64,000 bases of DNA from Sphingomonas dokdonensis (GTDB lineage Bacteria; Pseudomonadota; Alphaproteobacteria; Sphingomonadales; Sphingomonadaceae). The stretch is taken from assembly GCF_002197685.1 (NCBI RefSeq), contig NZ_NBBI01000001.1, forward strand, positions 124,001 to 188,000, read 5' to 3'. The notes under the pieces are model-generated. The model saw only the letters and a list, made by a program, of their open reading frames with translations. It did not search any database and was not told the origin of the DNA. A program made the translations under genes and the position numbers. How positions within the stretch are numbered: position 1 is the stretch's first letter; the number at the start of each line of letters is the position of its first letter. Below are positions 16,969-25,590 of this stretch, piece after piece.

Positions 16969-17836
16969 AGCCGCCCCCGATACGGTTCCAGCGCGCGGCC
17001 GTCACCCAGGTCCACGGCAGCAGCCAGTTGGCCGAGCCATCGGTGGACCAGAAGACGATCACCGCCTTGCCCTGCACGCGATCGAGCGGGATGAAGCCCA
17101 TGCCCTGCGCCTGGCCGGGCAGCGCCTCTTCCGCCGACGGGAAGCGGCTGTCGGCGGAATCGTCGCGATTGTCGCCCATCAGGAACACGTTGTTCGCCGG
17201 CACGGTGTAGACTTGCGTGTCGTCGGCATCGGGAATGTAGCGCTGGTCGAGCACCTCGTAGCTGCGCCCGCCCGGCAGCGTTTCGCGAAAGCGCGGGATC
17301 TGGCAGATCGCACCTTGCGACGTCTGCTGGATGAAGCGGGTGTCGCAATGCCGCTCATCGAAATTGGGCGAGAGCGGCACCGTGAAGTCGGCAATCCGCT
17401 GCTTGGGGATCGCCTGACCGTTCAGGAACAGCTGACCGCGCCGCATCTGGACGGTGTCGCCGGGCAGGCCGATCACGCGCTTGATGACGTCGTGATCGTC
17501 ATCGCCCTTCGAGCGGAACACCACCGTGTCGCCGCGCGCGGGCGTGCCGGGGAACAGACGGCCCGAGATCGGCGGCACGCCGAACGGCATGGACCAGCGC
17601 GAATAGCCGTAATTCCATTTCGAAACGAACAGATAGTCGCCGATCAGCAGCCGCGGCAGCATCGATTCCGAGGGGATCGAGAACGGCGCGATGACGAAGC
17701 TGCGGAACAGCCAGACGACGAGCGCCAGCTTCAGCAGGAAGCGGATCGTCTCGCTGGCCTCCGAGCGCGGCTTGGCCGGGCTGCTCGTCGTGGCCGTGGA
17801 GGGGGGCGCCGGCGGGGCGGGGGATTGTTCGTCCAT
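16961..17836 (-). CDS. lepB: Signal peptidase I
   Basis: LepB removes Sec and Tat signal peptides at the outer face of the inner membrane. From ATG 17836 it has 291 residues. There is a Pro/Ser/Thr-rich cytosolic N-terminus, one transmembrane helix at about 32-50, and the catalytic serine S58 in IPSESMLP. The general base is K119 in HDVIKRVIGLPGD, and the box E motif is MGDNRDDSADSR. A long insertion (PNFDERHCDTRF to GGRSYEV) between boxes D and E is typical of proteobacterial enzymes. A TTG 12 codons upstream is possible but lacks a ribosome-binding site. It heads the lepB-rnc-era group and diverges from pgi. Confidence 0.95.
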   Translation of the reverse strand: MDEQSPAPPAPPSTATTSSPAKPRSEASETIRFLLKLALVVWLFRSFVIAPFSIPSESMLPRLLIGDYLFVSKWNYGYSRWSMPFGVPPISGRLFPGTPARGDTVVFRSKGDDDHDVIKRVIGLPGDTVQMRRGQLFLNGQAIPKQRIADFTVPLSPNFDERHCDTRFIQQTSQGAICQIPRFRETLPGGRSYEVLDQRYIPDADDTQVYTVPANNVFLMGDNRDDSADSRFPSAEEALPGQAQGMGFIPLDRVQGKAVIVFWSTDGSANWLLPWTWVTAARWNRIGGGFD

Positions 17837-18000
17837 GATCGGCGGCGTCGCCGATGCCGCGCGATGCGTCAAGCCGGGGAACGATCACCCGTGTGTTCCT
17901 GTTCGTGCCATGTCTGTGGCACCGACGGCTTTCCGTGTTATCGCGGCAGCGTAACGATCGGGCCGCACCAGCCCTGCTGTGACACGTGGAGATAGAGAAA

Positions 18001-19494
18001 ATGACGGATTGGTCGACGATCGAGGCCCTCCCGAAGCAACGCCTGGAACAGCTGTTTGCCGACGATCCCGAGCGGCTGTCGCGGCTCTCGCTCGACGTGG
18101 CCGGCATCCATTTCGACCTGTCGAAGACGCATCTGACGCCCGAGGCGGTGACGGCGTTCGAGGCGCTGGCGAAAGAGGCCGATCTCGCCGGCAAGCGCGA
18201 AGCGATGTTCGGCGGAGCGCACGTCAACGTGACCGAGGATCGTCCGGTGGAGCACACCGCCGAGCGCGGCGAGGGCAGTCCCGAAAGCGTGAAGCGCGCG
18301 GCGGATTACCATGCGCGGATGCGGATGCTGATCGACGCGATCGAGGCTGAGGCGTTCGGGCCGGTGCGCCATGTGCTGCATGTCGGCATCGGCGGCTCCG
18401 CGCTCGGCCCCGACCTGCTGGTCGATGCGCTGGGGCGCGATAGCGAGCGGTATGACGTCGCGATCGTTTCCAATGTCGATGGCGTGGCGCTGGAGGATGT
18501 GTTCGACCGGTTCGATCCCTCCGCGACATTGCTGGTGGTCGCATCCAAGACCTTCACCACGACCGAGACGATGATGAATGCGGACAGCGCGATTGGCTGG
18601 ATGCAGGAACATGGCGTCGAGGACCCCTATGGCCGCGTCATCGCGCTGACCGCCTCACCCGAGAAGGCGATCGAATGGGGCGTGGACGAAACGCGCATCT
18701 TGCCGTTCTCCGAAGGCGTGGGTGGGCGGTACTCGCTGTGGTCCTCGATCGGCTTTCCGGCGGCGATCAAGCTGGGGTGGGACCAGTTCGCCGAATTGCT
18801 GGAAGGCGCGGCGGAGATGGACCGGCATTTCCGCCTGTCCGCCATGCACGAGAATGCGCCGGTGCTCGCGGCGTTCGCCGACCTGTATTACACGCAGGTC
18901 CGCGGCTGCGAGACGCGCGCGCCGTTCGCCTATGACGAGCGGCTGCGGCTGCTGCCGAGCTATCTTCAGCAGCTGGAGATGGAATCGAACGGCAAGGGCG
19001 TGACGGTGGACGGCAAGCCGGTGGGCCGGCCGACCGCGCCGATCACCTGGGGCGGCGTGGGCACGGACGCGCAACATGCGGTGTTCCAGCTGCTGCACCA
19101 GGGCACGCATCTGGTGCCGGTGGAATTCCTAGCGGTGATCGAGGCGGGCGACACGCTGGCCGAGGAGCATCATCGCCAGTTGCTGCTCAACGCCTTTGCG
19201 CAAGGTGCCGCGCTGATGAAGGGGCGCGCCAACCCGGACGATCCGGCGCGCGCCTACCCGGGCGATCGGCCGTCGTCGACGATCCTGCTCGACATGCTCG
19301 ACGCGCGCACGCTGGGGGCGCTGATCGCCTTCTACGAGCATCGCGTGTTCGTGAACGGCGTGCTCCTGGGGATCAATTCGTTCGACCAGTTCGGCGTCGA
19401 GCTGGGCAAGGAAATGGCCAAGGCGGCGGCAAAGGGCGGGGGTGACTTCGACCCCTCCACCACCGATCTGATCCGGCGCGCCGGGTTGGAATAA
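18001..19494 (+). CDS. pgi: Glucose-6-phosphate isomerase
   Basis: This 497-residue phosphoglucose isomerase interconverts glucose 6-phosphate and fructose 6-phosphate. It shows HVGIGGSALGPDLL (phosphate-binding) and SKTFTTTETM. The family signature is FSEGVGGRYSLWSSIGFPAAI, followed by EMESNGK, WGGVGTDAQHAVFQLLHQGT and GKEMAK near the end. ATG 18001 is preferred over the in-frame GTG at 17986, because GGAGATAGAGAAA lies before it. It is divergent from lepB with a 164 bp promoter region. In sphingomonads the enzyme mainly feeds the Entner-Doudoroff pathway and exopolysaccharide sugar synthesis; that is general knowledge, not shown here. Confidence 0.97.
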   Translation: MTDWSTIEALPKQRLEQLFADDPERLSRLSLDVAGIHFDLSKTHLTPEAVTAFEALAKEADLAGKREAMFGGAHVNVTEDRPVEHTAERGEGSPESVKRAADYHARMRMLIDAIEAEAFGPVRHVLHVGIGGSALGPDLLVDALGRDSERYDVAIVSNVDGVALEDVFDRFDPSATLLVVASKTFTTTETMMNADSAIGWMQEHGVEDPYGRVIALTASPEKAIEWGVDETRILPFSEGVGGRYSLWSSIGFPAAIKLGWDQFAELLEGAAEMDRHFRLSAMHENAPVLAAFADLYYTQVRGCETRAPFAYDERLRLLPSYLQQLEMESNGKGVTVDGKPVGRPTAPITWGGVGTDAQHAVFQLLHQGTHLVPVEFLAVIEAGDTLAEEHHRQLLLNAFAQGAALMKGRANPDDPARAYPGDRPSSTILLDMLDARTLGALIAFYEHRVFVNGVLLGINSFDQFGVELGKEMAKAAAKGGGDFDPSTTDLIRRAGLE

Positions 19495-19498
19495 GGAA

Positions 19499-19687
19499 AT
19501 GGTCAGCCGCTCCACGGAACGTCGTCGCCGTCTAGGGCTTAGGACGGTCACGGTAGATCTCGAGGAATCGGAGTGGCAGGAGTTGTTTGCCGCAACGGGA
19601 ATGACCACAAAGCGCGCTGTGGTCGAGGCGTGTTTGCGGCAGACCGTCGAGGCGCAAAAGGCTAGGATGCAGGCGCGCTCCGATTAG
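19499..19687 (+). CDS. VapB-like orphan antitoxin (small, tentative)
   Basis: A 62-residue reading frame begins four bases after the pgi stop. After an Arg-rich start (RRRRLGLRTVTVDL) comes a stretch resembling VapB-type antitoxins of the DUF2191 group: a short beta strand, a helix, then MTTKRAVVEACLRQTVEAQKA. No PIN-domain toxin follows; the next gene is gor. The AAGGA sequence is unusually close to the ATG. Codon use (CGT CGT CGC CGT CTA, AGG) is less GC3-rich than the neighbours, hinting at acquisition or decay. It could be a solitary antitoxin, a remnant of a vapBC locus, or a non-coding frame. Confidence 0.5.
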   Translation: MVSRSTERRRRLGLRTVTVDLEESEWQELFAATGMTTKRAVVEACLRQTVEAQKARMQARSD

Positions 19688-19730
19688 CAACGTCTGCACC
19701 ATTACCGAGTTTGTCCCGGAGTTCTGTTTG

Positions 19731-21083
19731 ATGCTCGATTTCGACTATGATCTGTTCACCATCGGTGCCGGCTCCGGCGGCACGCGGGCGTCGCGTGTGG
19801 CGGGGGCGCATGGTGCGCGGGTGGCGGTGGCGGAGGAGCATCGCGTCGGTGGCACCTGCGTCATCCGCGGCTGCGTGCCCAAGAAGCTGCTCGTCTATGG
19901 CGCGCATTTCGCGGAAGACCTGAAGGACGCGCAGCGCTTTGGCTGGCGCGTGCCCGACGATCTGGCGTTCGACTGGAAGTGCCTGCAGGAAAACGTGCTG
20001 GCCGAGGTCGACCGGATCAACCAGGCGTATACGACCACGCTGGAATCGAACGGCGTCGAGATCATCCACCAGCGCGCGACGATCACCGGGCCGAACGAGG
20101 TGACGCTGGCGGACGGCACGACCAAGAGCGCCAAGCACATTCTGGTGGCGAGCGGCGCGCGGCCGCATGTGCCCGAGTTTCCCGGCTGCGAGCATGGCAT
20201 CACCTCCAACGACGTGTTCCACCTCGATGCGATCCCGAAGCGGGTGCTGATCGCGGGCGCGGGCTATATCGCCAACGAGTTCGCGGGCATTTTCCACCAG
20301 CTTGGCGCGCACGTGATCGTGATGAACCGGTCCAAGGACATCCTGCGCGGCTACGATCTGCAGATCCGCGACCGACTGCTCCAGATCAGCATGATGAAGG
20401 GGCTCGATTTCCGCTTCGATTCGACGTTCGAGAAGATCGTGAAGCAGGACGATGGCTGCCTCGAAGTGCACATGATCGGGCAGGAGGAGCCGGTGATCGT
20501 CGATTGCGTGCTTTATGCCACCGGTCGCCTGCCCAACACCGAGGGGCTAGGGCTGGAGCGCGCCGGGATCGAGGTGGATGCGAAGGGCGCGGTGCCGATC
20601 AACGACGAGTTCCGCACCAGCTGCCCGTCGATCTCCGCCCTGGGCGACGTGACGAACCGGATCCAGCTGACCCCGGTGGCGATCCGCGAGGGGCAGGCGT
20701 TCGCCGACAATATGTTCGGCAAGGGCGGCGCGACCGTCGACTACGATTGCGTGCCCGCTGCGTGCTTCAGCCACCCGCCGATCGCGGGTGTGGGGATGAC
20801 CGAAAGCGAGGCGCGGCAGAAGCTCGGCTCGGTGCGGGTCTATTCGTCCGATTTCCGCCCGATGAAGAACGTGCTGGCGGGGCGCGACGAGCGATCGCTG
20901 TACAAGATGGTGTGCGATGCCGAGACCGACCGGGTGGTGGGCATCCACATGATCGGGCCGGATTGCCCGGAGATCATCCAGGCGGCGGCGATCTGCGTGA
21001 AGGCGGGGCTGACCAAGGCGCAGTTCGATGCGACGGTGGCGCTGCACCCGACCATGGCGGAAGAGCTGGTGCTGCTGAAGTAA
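19731..21083 (+). CDS. gor: Glutathione-disulfide reductase
   Basis: This 450-residue flavoprotein disulfide reductase regenerates glutathione with NADPH. The FAD motif is IGAGSGGTRAS, and the redox-active disulfide is C43/C48 in GGTCVIRGCVPKK. The NADPH domain has IAGAGYIANEFAGIFHQLG followed by Arg-bearing NRSKDILRGYD. The second FAD motif ends SISALGDVTNRIQLTPVA. The interface His-Pro pair occurs in VALHPTMAEELV. The CVIRGCVPKK spacing and the NADPH-site arginines favour glutathione reductase over dihydrolipoamide dehydrogenase. ATG 19731 is used (a TTG directly precedes it). A strong hairpin follows at 21091. Confidence 0.93.
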   Translation: MLDFDYDLFTIGAGSGGTRASRVAGAHGARVAVAEEHRVGGTCVIRGCVPKKLLVYGAHFAEDLKDAQRFGWRVPDDLAFDWKCLQENVLAEVDRINQAYTTTLESNGVEIIHQRATITGPNEVTLADGTTKSAKHILVASGARPHVPEFPGCEHGITSNDVFHLDAIPKRVLIAGAGYIANEFAGIFHQLGAHVIVMNRSKDILRGYDLQIRDRLLQISMMKGLDFRFDSTFEKIVKQDDGCLEVHMIGQEEPVIVDCVLYATGRLPNTEGLGLERAGIEVDAKGAVPINDEFRTSCPSISALGDVTNRIQLTPVAIREGQAFADNMFGKGGATVDYDCVPAACFSHPPIAGVGMTESEARQKLGSVRVYSSDFRPMKNVLAGRDERSLYKMVCDAETDRVVGIHMIGPDCPEIIQAAAICVKAGLTKAQFDATVALHPTMAEELVLLK

Positions 21084-21090
21084 GCCGGTC

Positions 21091-21120
21091 GGGGCGCCCC
21101 GGCACGGGCCGGGGCGCCCC
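21091..21120. terminator. Strong bidirectional stem-loop after gor
   Basis: GGGGCGCCCCGGC and its exact complement form a 13 bp stem with the four-base loop ACGG between the convergent ends of gor and the membrane-protein gene. There is no T-run, but its position and stability fit a shared terminator. Confidence 0.7.
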
Positions 21121-21131
21121 CGTGGAGCGGG

Positions 21132-21602
21132 TCAGGCGGTGGCCTCGTCCCGCTCGTCGGCCAATTGCTCGGCAACCAGCGCGGTGACGACCGATTGCAG
21201 GATGTGGAGCGCCCAGCGTTCGGACGCCTTGCGCGGGCCGGCCTCCACCTCACCCTCGGTGATGCCGAGCAGGGGGGCGATGCCGGCGATGTTCACGACG
21301 TAGAGCGCGGTGCCGAACAGCGCGCCGAGCGCGGCGGGCGGCATGTCGGGCGCCCATTCGCGTACCTTGGCATACAGCCCGCCGAACGCCGCGCTGGCGC
21401 CGAGGTGATTGGCGAACTCGACCAGGCTGGTGCCGGTGTCGCCGATCGCGTCGCGCGACCCGGTGGTGTTGTCGATCCAGTCCACCGCGTCGCGGTCCAG
21501 CGTCTTGCCGAGCACGCCGGTGCGCCGCCCGGCCCACATGGCCGCCGTCGTCACCACCCCGGCCACGATACCGCCGGCGATCGCCGCGTTGCGCCTGTTC
21601 AT
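21132..21602 (-). CDS. Uncharacterised small integral membrane protein
   Basis: This 156-residue protein has no function I can name. A hydrophobic N-terminus (NAAIAGGIVAGVVTTAAMWAG) and a second long hydrophobic stretch (AALGALFGTALYVVNIAGIAPLLGI) suggest two or three membrane segments. A soluble middle contains DAVDWIDNTTGSRDAIGDTG, and the C-terminal helix is HILQSVVTALVAEQLADERD. The overall pattern is reminiscent of DUF1440/YagU-type inner-membrane proteins, but I cannot confirm that. The start at ATG 21602 has a strong GGAGG ribosome-binding site. It is followed on the same strand by nothing but the gor terminator. Confidence 0.75.
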   Translation of the reverse strand: MNRRNAAIAGGIVAGVVTTAAMWAGRRTGVLGKTLDRDAVDWIDNTTGSRDAIGDTGTSLVEFANHLGASAAFGGLYAKVREWAPDMPPAALGALFGTALYVVNIAGIAPLLGITEGEVEAGPRKASERWALHILQSVVTALVAEQLADERDEATA

Positions 21603-21663
21603 TCCACCACCTCCTCGATCTGTCGTCGATGAGGTAAGCTGCCGAAGCGCCCTCGGGTTCCGC

Positions 21664-22122
21664 TCAACGCGGGGCGAAGGGGAGGATGCCGTCGTAGGTC
21701 TGGAGATCGGGCGCGCCGACCACGCGGGCGCCGGCGCGCAGGAGAAAGGCGTGGCGGACGATCTCGGCCTGCTGCTCGATCCCGTAGCGCTTGAGCGGCC
21801 AGCCGGGCCTGATGCTGTAATGGTAGCGGCAGAAGGGATGGCGGGCGAGGGGGAGGAAGATGCCGCGCTGGTGCTGCCAGACGTGGCACATTTCATGGAT
21901 GAACAGGCCCTGCTCGCCGAGCGGGGCGCTGGCGAAATCGTCGCGGTAGAGATCGCCGTGCGGGTGGAAATGGATGCGGCCGCGCGGGGCCATGACGACG
22001 TGGCGCGGCTGGAACGGGAACCAGCGGTGGCGGCAGATCTCCACCGGCGCGAGGTCGATCGCGTCGCCATAGACCGAGCGGGCGAGATCCTTCTCGCCGG
22101 GGGTGAGGGGCCGGGTAGTCAT
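21664..22122 (-). CDS. Putative zinc metallopeptidase-like protein (often annotated vgr-related)
   Basis: This 152-residue protein contains a gluzincin-type metal motif, HEMCH at 76-80 in LFIHEMCHVWQHQRG. A possible third ligand is in GIEQQAEIVRHAF (E116 or E120). The N-terminal part, up to RHVVMAPRGRIHFHPHGDLYRDDF, is a beta-rich segment often seen before such motifs in DUF4157-like domains. There is no signal peptide. Homologues in sphingomonads are, to my recollection, labelled vgr-related proteins, but no type VI secretion gene is nearby. Whether it cleaves proteins or only binds zinc is unknown. Confidence 0.75.
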   Translation of the reverse strand: MTTRPLTPGEKDLARSVYGDAIDLAPVEICRHRWFPFQPRHVVMAPRGRIHFHPHGDLYRDDFASAPLGEQGLFIHEMCHVWQHQRGIFLPLARHPFCRYHYSIRPGWPLKRYGIEQQAEIVRHAFLLRAGARVVGAPDLQTYDGILPFAPR

Positions 22123-22168
22123 TGCCGCTCTACGTAGGTGGTCCGGCGCGGCGATCCAGCGGCGGCGA

Positions 22169-22900
22169 TCAGTGCGCCGTGGCGGCCGGGCGGTAGAGCA
22201 CCCAATCCTCGCGGTCGGCGATGACGTGCCAGCGGGCGCCTTCCTCGAACGCCTCGCGGTGGCGCGGGTTGACGTAGACGGCGATGATCTCCTCGCCGGC
22301 GGCGGCGCGCTGCTCCAGCCGTTCGAGCACTTCGCGCAGGATCACGGGGCCGAAGCTGTTGTAGATATAGGCGAAGATCGGACCCGCCGGCGGATCGTAG
22401 GCGCCGGCATCGCCCAGCACCATCTCGCAGCGTTGGGGCGCGCCGCCGACGGCGAGGAAGCGATCGGCGTTGGCGAGTGCAACCGTGTGCAACTCGGGCG
22501 CGAATTCGACGCCGATCGCGCGGGCAAAGCCGGTGGCGGCGGCGATCAGCACCACGCGGCCCTTGCCCGAGCCGTAATCGATGAAGGTGAAGCGCGCCGG
22601 ATCGATGCCGGCGACCGCCAGCGCCTGCTCCAGCGCAACGCCGTTGCTTGCCTGATAGCCGTTGCCGAGCAGGGCGCGGTCGCGCGCGACGTTCAACGCC
22701 GACAAGTTCATCAGGCCGCCGGTGTCGGTGCCCCAGCGGCGATCGAACGCCTGGTCGGCGCGGCGCGCGCGGGCGGCGGCGGGGCCGAAGCTGCGCACCT
22801 TGTGCCGGATGGTCTTGAGGGTGAGCGCGGCGATCTGCCGCGGGGTGCGCCCCTCAAGCCGCCGCATCGCCCCGGTCTTCCATGTTCCAAGCTTGGCCAT
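22169..22900 (-). CDS. Class I SAM-dependent methyltransferase
   Basis: This 243-residue protein has a Rossmann-type methyltransferase core. Motif I is FIDYGSGKGRVVLIAA (about residues 107-122), followed by an acidic second strand (GVEFAPEL), MVLGDAGAYD as motif II/III, and FAYIYNSFGPVILREVLERL as the post-motif. The N-terminal 70 residues are basic and Arg/Lys-rich, which might contact nucleic acid or membrane, and include DRRWGTDTGG. The substrate is not predictable. It lies alone between the metallopeptidase-like gene and the copper-chaperone gene, all on the minus strand with gaps of 46 and 68 bp. Confidence 0.88.
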   Translation of the reverse strand: MAKLGTWKTGAMRRLEGRTPRQIAALTLKTIRHKVRSFGPAAARARRADQAFDRRWGTDTGGLMNLSALNVARDRALLGNGYQASNGVALEQALAVAGIDPARFTFIDYGSGKGRVVLIAAATGFARAIGVEFAPELHTVALANADRFLAVGGAPQRCEMVLGDAGAYDPPAGPIFAYIYNSFGPVILREVLERLEQRAAAGEEIIAVYVNPRHREAFEEGARWHVIADREDWVLYRPAATAH

Positions 22901-22968
22901 GCCGGGGATTGTTGCCGACCCGATGTTGCGGGCCGGTGAGCCATTTGCCGCAAAATGTGTCTGGCGGG

Positions 22969-23418
22969 CTATTTGCCGGTGGGCGGCGGATCACCGGCGG
23001 CGATGACGCGGGCGGTCTGCTGGATGCGCGTGGCATCGGCGAAGGTGAAGATAAAGGTGAGCGTGCTGCCCGGCTTTACCGCCGGATTGAGCCCGAACAG
23101 CATGGCATGCTTGCCGCCCGGGGCGAAGCGCACGTGGCCGAGCGCGGGCACGGGCACCTGCTGCACGGCATCCATCGTCATGCCGCCGCCCTCGGCCATC
23201 TTGCTTTCGTGCAGCTCTGTGCGGACCGCCATGTCGGTGCGCACGCTGACCAGGGTGCGATCCTCCGGCCCGCCGTTGATCGTGAAATAGGCCGCGGCCG
23301 GGCGCCCTTCGACGGCGGCGAGGCGCACCCAGGCATCGGTGACGGACAATTGCTTCTCGGGCGCGCAGGCGGTGAGGGCTGCGGCGGCGATCGCGAGCAC
23401 GGGGATGGCGCGGAACAT
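22969..23418 (-). CDS. PCu(A)C-type periplasmic copper chaperone (lipoprotein)
   Basis: This 149-residue exported protein has a lipoprotein signal ending LTAC with lipid-modified C18. The mature domain is the cupredoxin-like PCu(A)C fold that delivers Cu(I) to the CuA site of cytochrome oxidase. The Cu ligands follow the family pattern HxxxM, then M, then Hx[14 protein letters not shown] and GGKHAM. It is divergent from dnaK across about 200 bp. No oxidase assembly gene such as sco is in the window. Confidence 0.92.
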   Translation of the reverse strand: MFRAIPVLAIAAAALTACAPEKQLSVTDAWVRLAAVEGRPAAAYFTINGGPEDRTLVSVRTDMAVRTELHESKMAEGGGMTMDAVQQVPVPALGHVRFAPGGKHAMLFGLNPAVKPGSTLTFIFTFADATRIQQTARVIAAGDPPPTGK

Positions 23419-23490
23419 GGCTTTCTCCCAAACCGAAACAGTCGCGCCGCGCTACGCCGCGATGCGTCCGGCGGCAAGCGGGGCAGGTGC

Positions 23491-23518
23491 CTTGCGGCGT
23501 GCGAACCGCCACCTATAT
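23491..23518 (+). promoter_or_regulatory. Predicted RpoH (sigma-32) promoter of dnaK
   Basis: CTTG at 23491-23494, a 17-base spacer, then CCTATAT at 23512-23518 match the alphaproteobacterial heat-shock promoter pattern CTTG-N17/18-CYTATNT. The expected transcript would start near 23525, giving a leader of about 90 bases before the dnaK ATG. Confidence 0.7.
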
Positions 23519-23614
23519 CGCGCTTCGTCAACGCTGTTCCGTCGCCGTAACGGGGCGAAGCAGCACGGTTTTTGTTCACTCAAATTGTTTCAGGCAGGGG
23601 CTAGAAGAGCACTC

Positions 23615-25522
23615 ATGGCAAAAGTTATCGGTATCGACCTTGGGACCACCAACAGCTGCGTTGCGGTGATGGAGGGCGGCAAGCCCAAGGTGATCGAGAA
23701 TGCGGAAGGCGCGCGCACCACGCCGTCGATCGTCGCCTTCGCCAAGGATGGCGAGCGGCTGGTCGGCCAGCCGGCGAAGCGCCAGGCGGTGACCAACGGC
23801 GACAACACCATCTTCGCGGTGAAGCGCCTGATCGGTCGCCGGTTCGACGATCCGATCACCAAGAAGGATACCGAGCTGGTTCCCTACACGATCGTGAAGG
23901 GCCAGAATGGCGACGCGTGGGTGCAGGCCGGCGGCAAGGATTATTCGCCGTCGCAGATCAGCGCCTTCACGCTGCAGAAGATGAAGGAAACCGCCGAGAG
24001 CTATCTTGGCGAGACCGTGACGCAGGCCGTCATCACCGTGCCGGCATATTTCAACGACGCGCAGCGCCAGGCGACCAAGGACGCCGGCCAGATCGCAGGG
24101 CTTGAAGTGCTGCGCATCATCAACGAGCCGACCGCGGCGGCGCTGGCCTATGGCCTCGAAAAGCAGGATGGCAAGACGATCGCGGTCTATGACCTTGGCG
24201 GCGGCACGTTCGACGTGTCGATCCTGGAGATCGGCGACGGTGTGTTCGAGGTGAAGTCGACCAACGGCGACACCTTCCTCGGCGGTGAGGATTTCGACAA
24301 CAAGGTCGTCGAATATCTCGCCGAGGGCTTCAAGAAGGACGAGGGCATCGACCTCGCCAAGGACAAGCTCGCGCTGCAGCGCCTGAAGGAAGCGGCCGAG
24401 AAGGCGAAGATCGAGCTGTCGTCGGCGGCATCGACCGAGGTGAACCTGCCGTTCATCACCGCCGACCAGAACGGGCCGAAGCACCTCGTCAAGACGATCA
24501 GCCGCGCCGACCTGGAGCGGATGGTCGACAGCCTGATCCAGCGCACGATCGAGCCGATGAAGAAGGCACTCGCCGACGCCGGCGTGAAGGCCAGCGACAT
24601 CAGCGAAGTGGTGCTGGTGGGCGGCATGACCCGCATGCCCAAGGTGCGCGAAGCGGTGAAGAACTTCTTCGGCAAGGAGCCGCACACCGGCGTGAACCCG
24701 GACGAAGTCGTGGCAATGGGCGCGGCGATCCAGGCGGGCGTGCTGCAGGGCGACGTGAAGGACGTGCTGCTGCTCGACGTAACCCCGCTGTCGCTGGGCA
24801 TCGAGACGCTGGGCGGTGTGTTCACCCGCATGATCGATCGCAACACCACGATCCCGACCAAGAAGTCGCAGACCTACTCCACCGCTGACGACAATCAGGG
24901 TGCCGTGACGATCCGCGTCTTCCAGGGCGAGCGCGAGATGGCGGCCGACAACAAGATGCTCGGCCAGTTCGATCTCGTCGGCATTCCGCCGGCGCCGCGC
25001 GGCGTGCCGCAGATCGAGGTGACGTTCGACATCGACGCCAACGGCATCGTGAACGTCAGCGCCAAGGACAAGGGCACCGGCAAGGAGCAGCAGATCCGCA
25101 TCCAGGCCAGCGGCGGCCTGTCGGACAGCGACATCGAGAAGATGGTGCAGGAAGCCGAGCAGTTCGCCGAGGAAGACAAGAAGCGCAAGGCAGGTGCCGA
25201 GGCGAAGAACAACGCCGAGAGCCTGATCCACACCACCGAGCGCCAGCTGGCCGACAATGGCGACAAGGTGGACGAGGCGCTGAAGGGCGAGATCCAGTCC
25301 GCGATCGATGCCGCCAAGGCAGCGGTCGAGGGCGGCGACCCCGACGCGATGAACGAGAAGAGCCAGGCGCTCGCGCAGGTCGCGATGAAGCTTGGTCAGG
25401 CGATCTACGAGAAGCAGCAGCAGGCTGAGGCTTCCCCGACCGCCGACGCCGATGCGGCGCCGAAGGACGACGATGTGGTCGACGCCGAATTCTCGGAAGT
25501 CGACGACAACCAGAAGGCGTAA
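23615..25522 (+). CDS. dnaK: Chaperone DnaK (Hsp70)
   Basis: This 635-residue Hsp70 binds unfolded polypeptides in an ATP-dependent cycle with DnaJ and GrpE. It opens with [19 protein letters not shown] (phosphate 1). The other signatures are [29 protein letters not shown], the interdomain linker [19 protein letters not shown], and a substrate-binding domain with [15 protein letters not shown]. The C-terminal end [16 protein letters not shown] carries the conserved EEVD-like acidic motif. The start is ATG 23615, with the family's first residues AKVIGIDLG. Predicted RpoH control lies at 23491. dnaJ follows after 68 bp with a strong hairpin between. grpE is not in the window. Confidence 0.99.
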   Translation: MAKVIGIDLGTTNSCVAVMEGGKPKVIENAEGARTTPSIVAFAKDGERLVGQPAKRQAVTNGDNTIFAVKRLIGRRFDDPITKKDTELVPYTIVKGQNGDAWVQAGGKDYSPSQISAFTLQKMKETAESYLGETVTQAVITVPAYFNDAQRQATKDAGQIAGLEVLRIINEPTAAALAYGLEKQDGKTIAVYDLGGGTFDVSILEIGDGVFEVKSTNGDTFLGGEDFDNKVVEYLAEGFKKDEGIDLAKDKLALQRLKEAAEKAKIELSSAASTEVNLPFITADQNGPKHLVKTISRADLERMVDSLIQRTIEPMKKALADAGVKASDISEVVLVGGMTRMPKVREAVKNFFGKEPHTGVNPDEVVAMGAAIQAGVLQGDVKDVLLLDVTPLSLGIETLGGVFTRMIDRNTTIPTKKSQTYSTADDNQGAVTIRVFQGEREMAADNKMLGQFDLVGIPPAPRGVPQIEVTFDIDANGIVNVSAKDKGTGKEQQIRIQASGGLSDSDIEKMVQEAEQFAEEDKKRKAGAEAKNNAESLIHTTERQLADNGDKVDEALKGEIQSAIDAAKAAVEGGDPDAMNEKSQALAQVAMKLGQAIYEKQQQAEASPTADADAAPKDDDVVDAEFSEVDDNQKA

Positions 25523-25532
25523 GTGATGCAGC

Positions 25533-25564
25533 GGGTCGCCTTCCCACCCCTGGGAGGGCGGCCC
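25533..25564 (+). terminator. dnaK-dnaJ intercistronic hairpin
   Basis: A 14 bp stem (two G-U pairs on the RNA) closes a CCCC loop in the dnaK-dnaJ gap. It lacks a T-tract and sits between genes normally co-transcribed, so it is more likely a partial attenuator or mRNA 3'-end stabiliser that raises DnaK over DnaJ. Confidence 0.55.
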
Positions 25565-25590
25565 GTTCGTCATGCGCGCGGGGGCGCTGA

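Noticed and set aside
23576-25573. Open frame of 665 codons antisense to dnaK
   Set aside because: Antisense frames of dnaK genes are commonly open in GC-rich genomes; the predicted peptide is low-complexity Leu/Arg/Val and has no recognisable fold.
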